DNA from: Oscillospiraceae bacterium
GTDB taxonomy: Bacteria; Bacillota; Clostridia; Oscillospirales; Oscillospiraceae
Direction of reading: 5' to 3'
DNA length: 64,000 nucleotides
Assembly (NCBI GenBank): GCA_902801295.1
Contig: CADCHN010000004.1
Span: 54,639-118,638 of the forward strand
The notes beneath the pieces are model-generated. The model was not told the origin of the DNA and made no database searches. It saw nothing but the letters and a program-made list of their open reading frames with translations. The position numbers and the translations under genes are program-made. How positions within the stretch are numbered: the first letter of the stretch is position 1; each line of letters opens with the position of its first letter. Shown here piece by piece: positions 9,640-18,598 of this stretch.

Positions 9640-10716
9640 ATGAACACGCCCAAAGTAACGGTTTTTCTCAGTACCTATAATCAGGTGAAATATGTTCGCA
9701 AGGCACTCGACAGCATTTTCATGCAGGAAACGACGTTTCCCTATGAAGTCGTCGTGGCGGACGATTATTCAACGGATGGTACCAGAGATATTATCCTTGA
9801 GTATCAAAAGCGTTTTCCCAAAATGCTCACGACTTATTTCACCCCGGAGAATATCGGCAACTGCCAAAAAACAGTGAATTGTTTCAAAAAAGGTCTGTTC
9901 CGGGGAGAGTATGTTTCGCTGCTTGAGGGAGACGATTATTGGCTTGAAAAAGATCGCCTCCAGGTGCTTGTGGATTTCCTTGATAACAATCCCCGCTATG
10001 AGTTTGTCAGCTATAAAGAGCATGTCATTGACCTGAATGGAAACGATTTGGGCTCTACACCCGATCAATCCCTTTGGGGGAAAGAATTCACCATTCAAGA
10101 CTTCCTGGACGGAAAGAGCTACTCGGATTACGCGGGTGTGTTCCACAACTTTTACAAAGAGGAAGGCCTGAAATATGCGCCGATCATCCTGGCCTCAAGG
10201 AACGTCTGGGATTTCCAGAACATGTTTATGATCGACGACCACGGACCGGTTTATATCATGGACAGGTATTTCGGCGTTTATCTGTCCCGCAATCAGCAGG
10301 GAGAATATAATTATAATTCTTTATTCAAAGAAGAAACCAGACGAAGGGATAAAATCGCCCTCACAAAAGCGACCCAGGAGTTTTACGGCGGAAAGTATGA
10401 CCTGACTCCCGGAATCCGGCGGGAACAACTGAAAATGCTGATGCATTATGTGGAGCGCTGTGATCTGGAAGGCGTGAACTCAACCCGGGATGTTATCGAC
10501 AGCGCCGCGATGACCGAGCTCGCGGGCAAACTGATGGTTTGGGAACTGCGAAGGGGCAACAAGGACAGAGTCCGGTTCATGTACGAGATGCTGACTTCCG
10601 AAGAGAGAAGGGGACTGAACGGGCGCGTGATGTCGAGCTATCTTGCCTGGATTAAGAAAAAGATCAGGAAGGAACCCTACTTCGACAACAGAAGAGGAAC
10701 CATAGTGAAGCGATGA
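9640..10716 (+). CDS. Family 2 glycosyltransferase
   Basis: A 358-residue GT2 enzyme. The N-terminal nucleotide-binding strand is VTVFLSTYNQVKYVRKALDS, with VVVADDYSTDGTRDII giving the first acidic motif and LLEGDDYW the second DxD-like site. This subgroup (YNQVKYVRKALDSIFMQ) is common in clostridial capsule clusters. The C-terminal 120 residues are variable and probably determine the acceptor. The stop overlaps the ABC ATPase start (ATGA). Sugar specificity cannot be inferred. Confidence 0.9.
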   Translation: MNTPKVTVFLSTYNQVKYVRKALDSIFMQETTFPYEVVVADDYSTDGTRDIILEYQKRFPKMLTTYFTPENIGNCQKTVNCFKKGLFRGEYVSLLEGDDYWLEKDRLQVLVDFLDNNPRYEFVSYKEHVIDLNGNDLGSTPDQSLWGKEFTIQDFLDGKSYSDYAGVFHNFYKEEGLKYAPIILASRNVWDFQNMFMIDDHGPVYIMDRYFGVYLSRNQQGEYNYNSLFKEETRRRDKIALTKATQEFYGGKYDLTPGIRREQLKMLMHYVERCDLEGVNSTRDVIDSAAMTELAGKLMVWELRRGNKDRVRFMYEMLTSEERRGLNGRVMSSYLAWIKKKIRKEPYFDNRRGTIVKR

Positions 10717-12017
10717 ATACCATGATCGAGATCAATGACGTTTATAAACAATATCGCCTTGGTGCCATCGGCGGTACGACGCTTCGGGCGGAGATCCAGT
10801 CTAAGGTCGCAAAACTTCGCGGTCTGGAGGATCCGAACAGCAAGCTTGACGCGAAGCAGGTCGGCGCCAATAAGCGTTTCTATGCCATCGACGGCGTCAG
10901 CTTCCATGTTTCTCCCGGCGAGGCGGTGGGCATTATCGGCCATAACGGGGCCGGGAAGAGTACGCTCCTGAAGCTGATTTCCCGGGTGACCGCCCCGACC
11001 AAAGGAGAAATCCGGCTTCACGGAAGAGTGGCGTCGATGCTGGAAGTTGGCACAGGCTTCCATCCTGAACTGACCGGGAGAGAGAATGTGTATCTCAACG
11101 GAGCGATCCTCGGCATGAGCAAATCCGAAATTTCAAAGAAGTTTGATGAGATCGTGGAATTTGCCGAAATGGGTCAGTTTATAGATACGCCGGTCAAACG
11201 TTACTCCTCCGGTATGTTTGTGAAACTGGCTTTTTCCGTTGCGGCGCATCTGGATTCCGAGATCATGATCATGGATGAGGTGCTGGCGGTTGGCGACGCG
11301 AAATTTCAGAAGAAATGCCTGGATAAAATGGACGACGAAGCGAATTCCGCAGGAAGAACGATCCTTTACGTCAGCCATAATATGAACACGATTCAGCGCC
11401 TGTGCTCGAGGGTCATCGTGCTTGAAAAAGGAAAGCTCGTCTATGACGGCGATACGCCCGGCGGCGTCGGAAAGTACCTCTCGGTAAACCGCTCCGACGC
11501 CATCAACCGTGACCTGCGCGGCATTGAGCGGCACAGGATGTGCAAAATGCGGGTCAAGATGCTGGACGCCTGGCTCATAGACAAACAAAACAATATCTAT
11601 CTTCAGGACGATGAGGTACGGTTTGCGGTCCACTGGAAAACCAATGCCGATGTCCGCGATCTGACGATGAACGTTTTTGTGCGGCACGTCAGCGCAGCGA
11701 CGGTCGGCTTCTCATCGGTTGCTTTTGGCACAGTCCCGAAGAATGAAGAGTTCCAGACACAGTGTGTGCTCAGCCTGAAGGACATCATTCCCGGTTCTTA
11801 TACGATCTGCATCCAGTTCCACGAGATCGACGCGTCCGGCAACGCCCTGTTTGATGATTCCATTGACCAGCTTTTTGAGATCGAAGTGATGGAGAATCGG
11901 GAAAAGATCATTTCTTATCAGGGAAACATCGACAACACGATGAAAATGAACTGGAATTACAACGAATACGGCAGTGTCAGGCTGCTGATGGATGTCGTGG
12001 AAAACAGAAAGGTATGA
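10713..12017 (+). CDS. wzt: Polysaccharide ABC exporter ATPase with C-terminal Wzt-like domain
   Basis: A 434-residue ABC ATPase: Walker A GHNGAGKST near residue 82, signature KRYSSGM, Walker B IMIMDEVLAVGD, and the H-loop SHNM. The nucleotide-binding half (to about residue 260) is of the polysaccharide/teichoic-acid export type. It is followed by a roughly 160-residue beta-rich extension with FAVHWKTNADVRDLTMNVFV and GSYTICIQFHEIDASGNALF, as in Wzt C-terminal domains that recognise the finished glycan end before export. It should form a complex with the permease at 7958. The extension implies that the exported polymer carries a recognisable non-reducing-end feature. Confidence 0.9.
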   Translation: MNTMIEINDVYKQYRLGAIGGTTLRAEIQSKVAKLRGLEDPNSKLDAKQVGANKRFYAIDGVSFHVSPGEAVGIIGHNGAGKSTLLKLISRVTAPTKGEIRLHGRVASMLEVGTGFHPELTGRENVYLNGAILGMSKSEISKKFDEIVEFAEMGQFIDTPVKRYSSGMFVKLAFSVAAHLDSEIMIMDEVLAVGDAKFQKKCLDKMDDEANSAGRTILYVSHNMNTIQRLCSRVIVLEKGKLVYDGDTPGGVGKYLSVNRSDAINRDLRGIERHRMCKMRVKMLDAWLIDKQNNIYLQDDEVRFAVHWKTNADVRDLTMNVFVRHVSAATVGFSSVAFGTVPKNEEFQTQCVLSLKDIIPGSYTICIQFHEIDASGNALFDDSIDQLFEIEVMENREKIISYQGNIDNTMKMNWNYNEYGSVRLLMDVVENRKV

Positions 12018-12021
12018 TTTC

Positions 12022-13308
12022 ATGAAGGTTCTGTGGCTGATCAACGGAATGCTGCCGGAGCTCTCTGCCCACCTTCGGCTGGCACCGAGCGTCTTTGGCG
12101 GCTGGCTGATCGGCGCCCAGAGCGTTTTGCGGGCGACGGACTATGAGCTGGTGGTTTGCTCAACGACAGATAAAGAGGAATGGGTGGGCCGTTATCCGCT
12201 GGAAAGTGCCGTGTACTATGTCGTAAAAAACAGCAGCCTGCAGGAGCAGCAGAAGGCTTTTCGGGAGATCCTGAATACTGAGAAACCGGATCTGATCCAT
12301 ATTTACGGAACGGAATTCATGCATTCCTGGGCGCTGTTTTCTGTTGCCGACCGCAATAGAACGGTTATTACTCTGCAGGGACTCTTATCGTTTTGCGAGG
12401 CAAAAGTTTTTGCGGATATCCCGTATAAAACCTGCAAAGATACGCTGCTCCACAAGGTTTTGAGGCTTGTCCATAGGGGCGGAAGGAGCATTGAACTGCA
12501 AAAGCGCTCTTTCCGGGATCGGGCCCGCTATGAAAAGCTCATTCTGGAAAATGCGAAGTATATCAACGGTCTGAGCGACTGGGGCAACGCCGGGGTGCGC
12601 ATGTTCAATCCAAACTGCGAGCTTATTCCATGCGGCAGCGTTCTGCGGGACGTGTTTTACGACGGCAGCCGGTGGGAGGCAGACAAGTGCGAGCCCCATA
12701 CCATCTGCTGCATCTATTCCTATCCGATCAAGGGCTTTCACAAGCTGCTCGAGGCGCTGAACATTGTCCGGATGTATTATCCGGACGTAAAGGTATACGC
12801 CATCGCCAAAGAGAACCCGTACCGCGATTACAGAGGCATAAAAAAGATAATCATGGATCTGGCTCCGGATTATGAGTGGTACGTACAGGGCCTCATCGAC
12901 CGCTATGGGCTGAGGGAGCATCTGATATTCCCCGGATTCCTGAATGCCGAACAGATGAAAGAGACCATGCTGAGATCGAACGTGTTCGTCTCTGCTTCTG
13001 CGATAGAGAACCAATCGACAGCCGTCGGAGAGGCCATGCTGCTGGGTCTGCCCACTGTGATCTCCTGCGTCGGCGACGCCGAGAATATGATTGCGCACGG
13101 AAAGGAAGGCTTCGTCTATTCTTTCGACCAGACGCAGATGCTGGCATACTATATCTGCGAGATATTTAAAGAGAAAGGGCTTGCGGAACGCTTGTCGGAA
13201 GGCGCAGTAAAAAAAGCATCTGTCCTGTTTGGAAAAGAAGAAAACGGCAAGTTGCTGTTGCATATGTACGATAGAGTTTTGAACAATGAGCCGAAGCGAG
13301 TATTTTGA
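12022..13308 (+). CDS. Family 4 glycosyltransferase
   Basis: A 428-residue GT-B enzyme starting at ATG 12022 (KVLWLINGMLPE). The donor domain contains SYPIKGFHKLLEAL, LIFPGFLNAEQM, and an E-x7-E signature in IENQSTAVGEAMLLGLP, which marks retaining GT4 transferases. The long N-terminal region has LIHIYGTEFMHSW, typical of the acceptor-binding Rossmann half. It is likely the last-acting or a branch-adding transferase of the cluster. It overlaps the next gene by 23 bases in a different frame. Confidence 0.87.
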   Translation: MKVLWLINGMLPELSAHLRLAPSVFGGWLIGAQSVLRATDYELVVCSTTDKEEWVGRYPLESAVYYVVKNSSLQEQQKAFREILNTEKPDLIHIYGTEFMHSWALFSVADRNRTVITLQGLLSFCEAKVFADIPYKTCKDTLLHKVLRLVHRGGRSIELQKRSFRDRARYEKLILENAKYINGLSDWGNAGVRMFNPNCELIPCGSVLRDVFYDGSRWEADKCEPHTICCIYSYPIKGFHKLLEALNIVRMYYPDVKVYAIAKENPYRDYRGIKKIIMDLAPDYEWYVQGLIDRYGLREHLIFPGFLNAEQMKETMLRSNVFVSASAIENQSTAVGEAMLLGLPTVISCVGDAENMIAHGKEGFVYSFDQTQMLAYYICEIFKEKGLAERLSEGAVKKASVLFGKEENGKLLLHMYDRVLNNEPKRVF

Positions 13309-14347
13309 GTTTGTAAATATAGCGAAACTGATCCTTGCTGTCGCCATTGTCGCCATGCACAGCGCGCTCGTTCCGGGCGATTCTTTGCTCATGACGCTGA
13401 TCTGCCGACTGGGTGTTCCGTTCTTTTTTGTTGCATCTGGTTTTTTCCTGCAGAAAAAATGCGCGGATGGCAATTGTGATACTGCCGTCAAAGGTTATTA
13501 TAAACGGCTTTTGCTGCCGTATGCCGTTTTCTCTGCGGTCTGGATCGCCCAGATGCTGATCGACGGCGCCATGGGCGGACTCGGCGTGAAAGAGTCGGTG
13601 ATAAGCCTGATTCAACATATACTCTTTTATCCCCGTGGGGCGCTTTGGTACATTTGGGCAAGTATTCTTGGCGTGCTGATGCTGTATCCGTTTATGAGGA
13701 AGAATCAATTGATTGATGCTCTGCCTCTTGGAATAGCGCTTTTCATGGTTGGCCTTCTCGCAAATAACTATTATTTTGTCGCCAACGGCAGCGGATGGCT
13801 CAAGCCGGTGGTTGATGCCTATCTGCGGGTCTTCCTTGTATCAAACAATGCGCCCTTCGTCGGATTCGTGTTTCTGCTGATCGGCATGCTGCTCAACGAG
13901 TATTATGATAATCTGATCAGAACTGTCCGGATTATTCCGGCAATCTTTGCCCTGCTTGTCTCTATCGGCCTGCTGGTTTTGGAGGCTGCCTTTATCAGAA
14001 GCAAAGCGGTTTCCGTTGGCGACGGAGCTTTCTATCTGAGCCAGCTCTTCTATGTTCCGGCGGTATTTTTTCTGACGACCAGAATCCATTGCCCTCATAT
14101 CAGCGAAAATATCATTCGCGTATCGAAAAACCTCTCCACGGGCATCTACTTTCTTCATGTGCCCACCCTGTGGATCATACATCGATCGGCGGCTTATCTG
14201 CTTCCGCATCTGTCCGTGCTGAATAGAGCGGCGCCGCTCTTTGATCATCCCTCCGTTTGCTTTGTGTGCTGCATGTTCCTTTGCGTGACAATCTGTCTTT
14301 TGGCATACAGGCATCCAAAGAGCTTTATCTGCAGAATCCTGAAATAG
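13286..14347 (+). CDS. Acyltransferase family 3, membrane O-acetyltransferase
   Basis: A 353-residue protein with about ten membrane helices, matching the acyltransferase_3 family (OafA, WecH). The N-terminus has [20 protein letters not shown], where the histidine at the end of helix 1 corresponds to the family's essential H. The next loop, [16 protein letters not shown], matches the consensus R-x-x-P-x-F-F-x-x-S-G-F. Members acetylate sugars of exported glycans using cytoplasmic acetyl-CoA. The start lies inside the preceding glycosyltransferase gene, so the two are translationally linked. Confidence 0.85.
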   Translation: MSRSEYFEFVNIAKLILAVAIVAMHSALVPGDSLLMTLICRLGVPFFFVASGFFLQKKCADGNCDTAVKGYYKRLLLPYAVFSAVWIAQMLIDGAMGGLGVKESVISLIQHILFYPRGALWYIWASILGVLMLYPFMRKNQLIDALPLGIALFMVGLLANNYYFVANGSGWLKPVVDAYLRVFLVSNNAPFVGFVFLLIGMLLNEYYDNLIRTVRIIPAIFALLVSIGLLVLEAAFIRSKAVSVGDGAFYLSQLFYVPAVFFLTTRIHCPHISENIIRVSKNLSTGIYFLHVPTLWIIHRSAAYLLPHLSVLNRAAPLFDHPSVCFVCCMFLCVTICLLAYRHPKSFICRILK

Positions 14348-14357
14348 GAGATTCGTA

Positions 14358-15461
14358 ATGAACATTCCGTTTTCTTCCTTCGTTCCGATGGAACAGGAGT
14401 TGAATAAAGAACTGAAAGCGGCATTCGACCGGGTGCTGGACGCTTCCTGGTATATCGACGGCAGAGAAGACCACGCTTTTGAAAAAGCCTTTGCCGAGTA
14501 TTGCGGCGTCAAGCACTGCGTGGGCTGCGGCAACGGACTCGACGCGCTTGTGCTCAGCCTGAAAGCTCTTGGGATTGGGAAAGGCGATCGAGTTATCGTA
14601 CCGTCCAATACGTTTATCGCTACTGTTCTTGCGGTGACCTATGCCGGCGCGGTTCCGGTTTTTGTGGAACCGGATATCAGGACATTTAATATTGATCCGA
14701 ACAGAATTGAGGAAACTCTTCGCACTAGCGACGGGACAACAATCAAGGCGATCATTCCCGTTCACCTGTACGGTCAGCCCTGCAATATGGATCCGATCAT
14801 GGAGCTGGCAAAACAGTATGGCCTGTCTGTGATCGAGGACTGCGCGCAGGCACACGGGGCAAGATATAAAGGCAAAAGGATCGGCTCTTTCGGCGACGTT
14901 TCCGGTTTCAGCTTCTACCCGGGCAAGAATCTCGGCGCGCTGGGCGATTCCGGCGCGATCGTTACCGACAGCATATGCATCGCGGAGAAAGTGAAAGCGC
15001 TCGGGAATTACGGATCTGATTATAAGTACCATCATATTTACCAGGGACAGAATTCGCGCCTGGACGAACTGCAGGCAGCGTTTCTTTCGGTAAAACTCCC
15101 GGTTCTGGATAAGATGAATGCCGAAAGAAGAAGGATCGCAGATCGTTACCTGAACGAAATCAGCAACCCCGAGATCGTACTCCCCTATGTTCCCGAATAT
15201 GCCGAACCGGTATGGCATATTTTTGCTGTTCGCTGCAAACGAAGAGCGGAACTGGAACAGTATCTCAACGGGAAGGGGATCGGCACGAATAAGCATTATC
15301 CGACTCCGATCCACAAACAGGAATGCTATCGGGAATATACGAAGCTCAGTCTGCCGATCGCAGAGGAAATCAGCGAGACCGAGCTTTCCATCCCCATGTA
15401 TTATGGAATGACGGACGAAGAGATTGAGTACATTGTGGAGGCGTTAAATAGCTTCAAATGA
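14358..15461 (+). CDS. DegT/DnrJ/StrS sugar transaminase (QdtB/FdtB-like)
   Basis: A 367-residue PLP-dependent aminotransferase of nucleotide-sugar metabolism. The PLP lysine lies in [20 protein letters not shown], and [11 protein letters not shown] gives the aspartate that contacts the cofactor. The [10 protein letters not shown] form is characteristic of QdtB/FdtB enzymes that aminate dTDP-3-keto-6-deoxyhexoses. The next gene contains the matching 3,4-ketoisomerase domain and an acetyltransferase, so the trio of activities would give dTDP-Qui3NAc or dTDP-Fuc3NAc. RmlA and RmlB, needed to make the 4-keto precursor, are not in the window. Start ATG 14358 follows a GGAG site. The stop overlaps the next start (ATGA). 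Confidence 0.88.
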   Translation: MNIPFSSFVPMEQELNKELKAAFDRVLDASWYIDGREDHAFEKAFAEYCGVKHCVGCGNGLDALVLSLKALGIGKGDRVIVPSNTFIATVLAVTYAGAVPVFVEPDIRTFNIDPNRIEETLRTSDGTTIKAIIPVHLYGQPCNMDPIMELAKQYGLSVIEDCAQAHGARYKGKRIGSFGDVSGFSFYPGKNLGALGDSGAIVTDSICIAEKVKALGNYGSDYKYHHIYQGQNSRLDELQAAFLSVKLPVLDKMNAERRRIADRYLNEISNPEIVLPYVPEYAEPVWHIFAVRCKRRAELEQYLNGKGIGTNKHYPTPIHKQECYREYTKLSLPIAEEISETELSIPMYYGMTDEEIEYIVEALNSFK

Positions 15462-16399
15462 GACTAAGAGAACTTAGAATGGAAGATGCTCCATTCATGA
15501 TGGAATGGGTTCTGGATGCGGATCTTTCGTCTGGACTCCATTTATACGATACGCTAAAAACGATTCAGGATGCAGAGAGTTTTATCCGATCGTCAAATGA
15601 TTCACCTCATGAAAAGCATTTTGCAATCGCCAGCGACGAAGATGAGTATATGGGGATGGTTTCTCTCCGTAACATCGATATGGACGATGGTGTCGCCGAG
15701 TTTTCTGTTGTTGTACGTCGGAATGCCCTTTCGAAAGGCTATGCACTTCATGGCATGACAGAAGCCCTGGATTATGCTTTTCATAGTCTAAATCTCAATA
15801 CTGTGTATTGGTGCGTCAGCGCAGATAATACCCGCGCAATTCGCTTTTTTGTTAAGCACGGATTCAATACGCTTGATGAGGATGTTCCTGTAAATATACT
15901 AAACAGGCACAGCAAAGAGAACGATCTTGTTTGGTTCGCGGTCCTCAAGGGCGATGATTACCGAAACGCAACACTTTCAAGAGGAACTGTTGCAGGAAAC
16001 AGAATTATCAGCATTAAAACCGTTCCGACAATTGAAGCGGGTGAATTGTCTTTTTTTGAAGCAAATCAGGACATAGACTTTGAGATTAAGCGTGTGTATT
16101 ATATTTCTAAAGTTCCGGAGGGACGCCGCCGCGGTTTTCACGCCCACAAAAAGCTCAAACAGCTGCTTTTCTGCCCCTATGGAGAGATTCAGTTGATTCT
16201 TGACAATGGATCCATCCGGGAGGAGATCACGCTCAACGATCCATCCATCGGTATTGTGATTGACATACCGACGTGGCGTGAAATGCTTTGGCTGAAAAAG
16301 GACTCGGTCCTGTGTGTGGCTGCCTCGGAGTATTATGACGAGGATGACTATATCAGAGATTACGGGGAGTACAAGAGGTTTATCAGTAAAACTGATTAA
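15458..16399 (+). CDS. Bifunctional GNAT acetyltransferase / dTDP-sugar 3,4-ketoisomerase
   Basis: A 313-residue fusion. Residues 1 to about 165 form a GNAT (RimJ/RimL-like) fold: [18 protein letters not shown] at the start, then [15 protein letters not shown] around the acetyl-CoA loop and [13 protein letters not shown] near the end. Residues about 180 to 310 form a small cupin of the WxcM/FdtA/QdtA type: [20 protein letters not shown] with the catalytic histidines, then [13 protein letters not shown] and PTWREMLW. The cupin should convert the 4-keto sugar to the 3-keto sugar used by the adjacent transaminase; the GNAT domain should acetylate the resulting amine. Known bifunctional FdtD uses a left-handed beta-helix acetyltransferase instead, so this pairing is noteworthy. 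Confidence 0.85.
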   Translation: MRLRELRMEDAPFMMEWVLDADLSSGLHLYDTLKTIQDAESFIRSSNDSPHEKHFAIASDEDEYMGMVSLRNIDMDDGVAEFSVVVRRNALSKGYALHGMTEALDYAFHSLNLNTVYWCVSADNTRAIRFFVKHGFNTLDEDVPVNILNRHSKENDLVWFAVLKGDDYRNATLSRGTVAGNRIISIKTVPTIEAGELSFFEANQDIDFEIKRVYYISKVPEGRRRGFHAHKKLKQLLFCPYGEIQLILDNGSIREEITLNDPSIGIVIDIPTWREMLWLKKDSVLCVAASEYYDEDDYIRDYGEYKRFISKTD

Positions 16400-16415
16400 T
16401 TTGGAGCTTATCTAT

Positions 16416-16514
16416 ATGAGAAATGATGGTCGAGAATCCATTATTGAGCTGCTGAAGGTTATTGCAATCTTTTTGATAATAATGAAGGGCGAAAACTGTA
16501 TATCAATAATCTAA
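16416..16514 (+). pseudogene. Acyltransferase family 3, 5' remnant
   Basis: A short frame reading MRNDGRESIIELLKVIAIFL, which matches the beginning (RESNIELLRIIAMFLII) of membrane acyltransferases. It runs for only about 23 codons before the coding sequence switches at about 16480 to the tail of a different gene and the frame stops at 16514. It follows the ketoisomerase fusion by 16 bases, in the place where an intact acyltransferase would fit the operon. Confidence 0.6.
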
Positions 16515-16669
16515 TTTTATATAATGCGGTTTGTATGTTTAAGGAAAAAGGGGTTAGATGGTTTGACCTTGGGGGAATCGATTATGTACTCACGGAAGAA
16601 ATTGCAAGATTTAAAGATGGCATGCGCCCTAAGCATATCCGACTTGCTGGAGAATTTGTGAAGCTATAA
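16478..16669 (+). pseudogene. FemAB/GNAT-like transferase, 3' remnant
   Basis: In a frame different from the preceding remnant, the sequence encodes KLYINNLILYNAVCMFKEKG, WFDLGGID, and RFKDGMRPK ending at LAGEFVKL. This is the C-terminal end of FemAB-like peptidyl/aminoacyl transferases (W-x-D-L-G-G-I-D then FK-x-G). There is no start codon or N-terminal domain. With the acyltransferase 5' remnant it forms a deletion scar: the 3' part of one gene, perhaps intervening genes, and the 5' part of the other are gone. Confidence 0.6.
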
Positions 16670-16848
16670 AGTGCTGATGAAAAGCGACCAAGCTCGCTCA
16701 AAAACAGAAGAGCATAGTAAGCGAAATCTGTTAGCGCAAAATAAATCAAACAGTAAAACCAACAGCCACATTTCCTGTGACATCCAAGATTCTTTTTCCT
16801 TGACACATTTTCCCCATGCACGTAAGATAATAGCATAACATAGAAGAC
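16670..16848. other. Non-coding stretch after the polysaccharide cluster
   Basis: AT-rich relative to its neighbours. I see no supported gene, promoter or repeat here; it separates the gene remnants from two successive terminators. Confidence 0.5.
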
Positions 16849-16899
16849 AGCAACGAACGATGAAGACCCGAAGCGGTGTCACTCGTTCGTTGCTTTTTT
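16849..16899 (+). terminator. Rho-independent terminator
   Basis: A perfect 12-bp inverted repeat, AGCAACGAACGA (16849-16860) and TCGTTCGTTGCT (16883-16894), with a 22-base loop, is followed by a T6 run. It is suited to end transcription of the polysaccharide operon. Confidence 0.8.
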
Positions 16900-16920
16900 A
16901 ATCACATATACCCGGTTTGT

Positions 16921-16962
16921 AAGGCAGAGTCATACCCCATCGCGGGAGGACTCTGCCTTTTT
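16921..16962 (+). terminator. Second rho-independent terminator
   Basis: An 11-bp stem, AAGGCAGAGTC (16921-16931) with GACTCTGCCTT (16949-16959), is followed by T5. It lies 22 bases after the first terminator, giving a tandem stop before the recombinase island. Confidence 0.8.
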
Positions 16963-17106
16963 ATATCAAATAGTTAAAACCGCTGCGTCAGCAGGCGGGA
17001 GGAGGGGGCGTCGGCGCGCCTTCCCGGTCGGGAACGATCGGGAGTAAGCGCCGTGCGGAAGGCGTCCCCGACACAGCCGGACGGCAGCGGAAGAAAGGAG
17101 AAAACA

Positions 17107-17289
17107 ATGAAAGCAAATCAGAATCATGCAAGCCATCGGCGCGGCATCGTCCGCGCCGCGCGAAGAACACAAACATCTTACCCCGCAGGGCGCCGGGTTC
17201 ACCGGCCCCTACCCACGGGAGGCAGATTTGCGTATAGCCGGATTCAGGGGCGGCCGCCCGTCCGGCATGCGCGTGATTCTCCTCCCTAA
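17107..17289 (+). CDS. Possible 60-residue basic peptide
   Basis: ATG 17107 is preceded by a good AAGGAG site at six bases, and the frame runs 60 codons. The product is arginine-rich (HRRGIVRAARRTQTSY), with no recognised domain, signal peptide or membrane segment. The surrounding 400 bases are GC-rich, where chance open frames are common, so the ribosome site is the only positive evidence. If real it would be the first gene of the recombinase unit downstream. It could equally be part of an untranslated leader. Confidence 0.25.
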   Translation: MKANQNHASHRRGIVRAARRTQTSYPAGRRVHRPLPTGGRFAYSRIQGRPPVRHARDSPP

Positions 17290-17406
17290 CAGATGAGTTA
17301 GACTTCTCATCGGAAGCTTCGCCGCAGCCATCCGCAGCTGCCGCTTGAAGATTCTGCGCGCCGGAAACGGAGCGCGTAAAAGTCCGTTTAACAAGGGCGG
17401 CCGCCC
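17248..17406. repeat. Pair of identical 12-bp palindromes upstream of the recombinase
   Basis: GGGCGGCCGCCC occurs at 17248-17259 and again at 17395-17406, 147 bases apart, the second ending 30 bases before the recombinase start codon. Perfect palindromes of this length are candidates for protein-binding sites (operator or recombinase arm sites), but the region is GC-rich and no other support is visible. Confidence 0.4.
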
Positions 17407-17436
17407 ACTATAAATCAAAAACAGGAGGAACTACCA

Positions 17437-18543
17437 ATGTCAAAAAACAAGGACAGCAAAACCGCTCCGGGCGATCCCCAGGCAGCGGCGGCCGCCATGC
17501 CCGAACAGAAAAAGGCTGCAAACGCGCTCCCTGATGATCCGGATCAGCACTACAAAATCAAAAAAATGAGTTATCACCCCGAGTCGGAGGCCGCCGAAGC
17601 GCTGCTGGCCACGGCGGTCAAGCTGGACAATGCTGTGCTGCGCGTGGTGAACAGGATGTTGGCCCTGGGCCGGGGCCAGAGCAAACACGCGTACAAGAAA
17701 ACGCACAAGGGAAAGCCGGATAAAGAGGTGACCTACTCGGAGAGCACGGCGCTCGGCCAGTATCAGATAATGCATGCGTTTATCGGCTGGGCGCTCAACA
17801 GCGGAAGGCTGAGGGAGGGCATGAAGCTGGCCGATCTGGAGCCCCTGATCCAGCCCTATCTGGACGAAAAAAGAAAGGGCTGCGCGGCGGACACGGTCCA
17901 TACCTACGCTTCTCAGATCTGCAAAACCATGGGGCTGAATATGGAAGACTATCAATACCCCCCGCGCTGCCGGGCGGGCACGGTCGCGCACCGCGGCGGA
18001 CTGGCCAATTTCTGCGAGATGGCCAAAAAATACCCCATGTTGATCAGCTTCTGTCTGGCGACCGGTTTTCGCAAGTACAAGGAGCTGGCCCGCATTTACG
18101 GAACGGACTATCATGAAGCTCAGGATGGAGCGGCGATCACCGTGGTGGGCAAGGGCGGCCTTCTCCGCGACGCGCCGGTCGTCGGCGACGCCGAGGCCGC
18201 GGAACTGGTTGCCCGCCTCTGCCGGGAGGCAGGGGAGAAACGGGTATTCCCCAGGCTGCCGGCCAACGCCGACGTTCATGTTTATCGCGCCATGTATGCC
18301 TGCCAGATCTACCTGATGCACGCGCGCGACGTCAATACGCTCGAACGAAATGAAAGATACGTCTGCCGCAAAGACTACAAGGGCATCGTTCTGGATCGCG
18401 CCGCGCTGGACATTGTGAGCAAAGCGCTCGGACATGCGCGCATTTGGGTTATTGCCAAGAGTTATTTGTGGCCGCTCGAAGCGTTCCTGCGCGGCGGCAT
18501 CCTGGCAAGCCCGCTGCCGCAGGCGAAACAGAACATCGAATAA
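17437..18543 (+). CDS. Divergent tyrosine recombinase/integrase
   Basis: A 368-residue protein that I assign to the tyrosine recombinases from the catalytic set: box I arginine in CLATGFRKYKELARIYG (about residue 210), the beta-hairpin lysine in VVGKGGLLRD, H-x-x-R in HVYRAMYACQIY (about 287), the box II histidine in SKALGHARIW, and a nucleophile tyrosine in AKSYLWPL (about 346). A helical core-binding domain (about residues 80-170) precedes it. The N-terminal 50 residues are Ala/Pro/Lys-rich and disordered-looking. It starts after AGGAGG. Its position between two blocks of capsule genes suggests a role in local rearrangement or integration of a small island, but no att sites could be identified. 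Confidence 0.7.
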   Translation: MSKNKDSKTAPGDPQAAAAAMPEQKKAANALPDDPDQHYKIKKMSYHPESEAAEALLATAVKLDNAVLRVVNRMLALGRGQSKHAYKKTHKGKPDKEVTYSESTALGQYQIMHAFIGWALNSGRLREGMKLADLEPLIQPYLDEKRKGCAADTVHTYASQICKTMGLNMEDYQYPPRCRAGTVAHRGGLANFCEMAKKYPMLISFCLATGFRKYKELARIYGTDYHEAQDGAAITVVGKGGLLRDAPVVGDAEAAELVARLCREAGEKRVFPRLPANADVHVYRAMYACQIYLMHARDVNTLERNERYVCRKDYKGIVLDRAALDIVSKALGHARIWVIAKSYLWPLEAFLRGGILASPLPQAKQNIE

Positions 18544-18553
18544 AGACAAAACG

Positions 18554-18577
18554 GAGCCGCTCCTTTCGGAGCGGCTC
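18554..18577. terminator. Bidirectional hairpin between convergent genes
   Basis: GAGCCGCTCC (18554-18563) pairs with GGAGCGGCTC (18568-18577) around a TTTC loop. It lies between the convergent recombinase and HTH genes. No long T-run follows on either side, so strength is uncertain. Confidence 0.6.
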
Positions 18578-18598
18578 TGCTCTATGTTCGTTGAGTTT

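Noticed and set aside
17248..17406. Invertible promoter flanked by the twin palindromes next to the recombinase
   Set aside because: The 147-base interval contains no convincing promoter, and palindromes cannot by themselves indicate an invertible segment.
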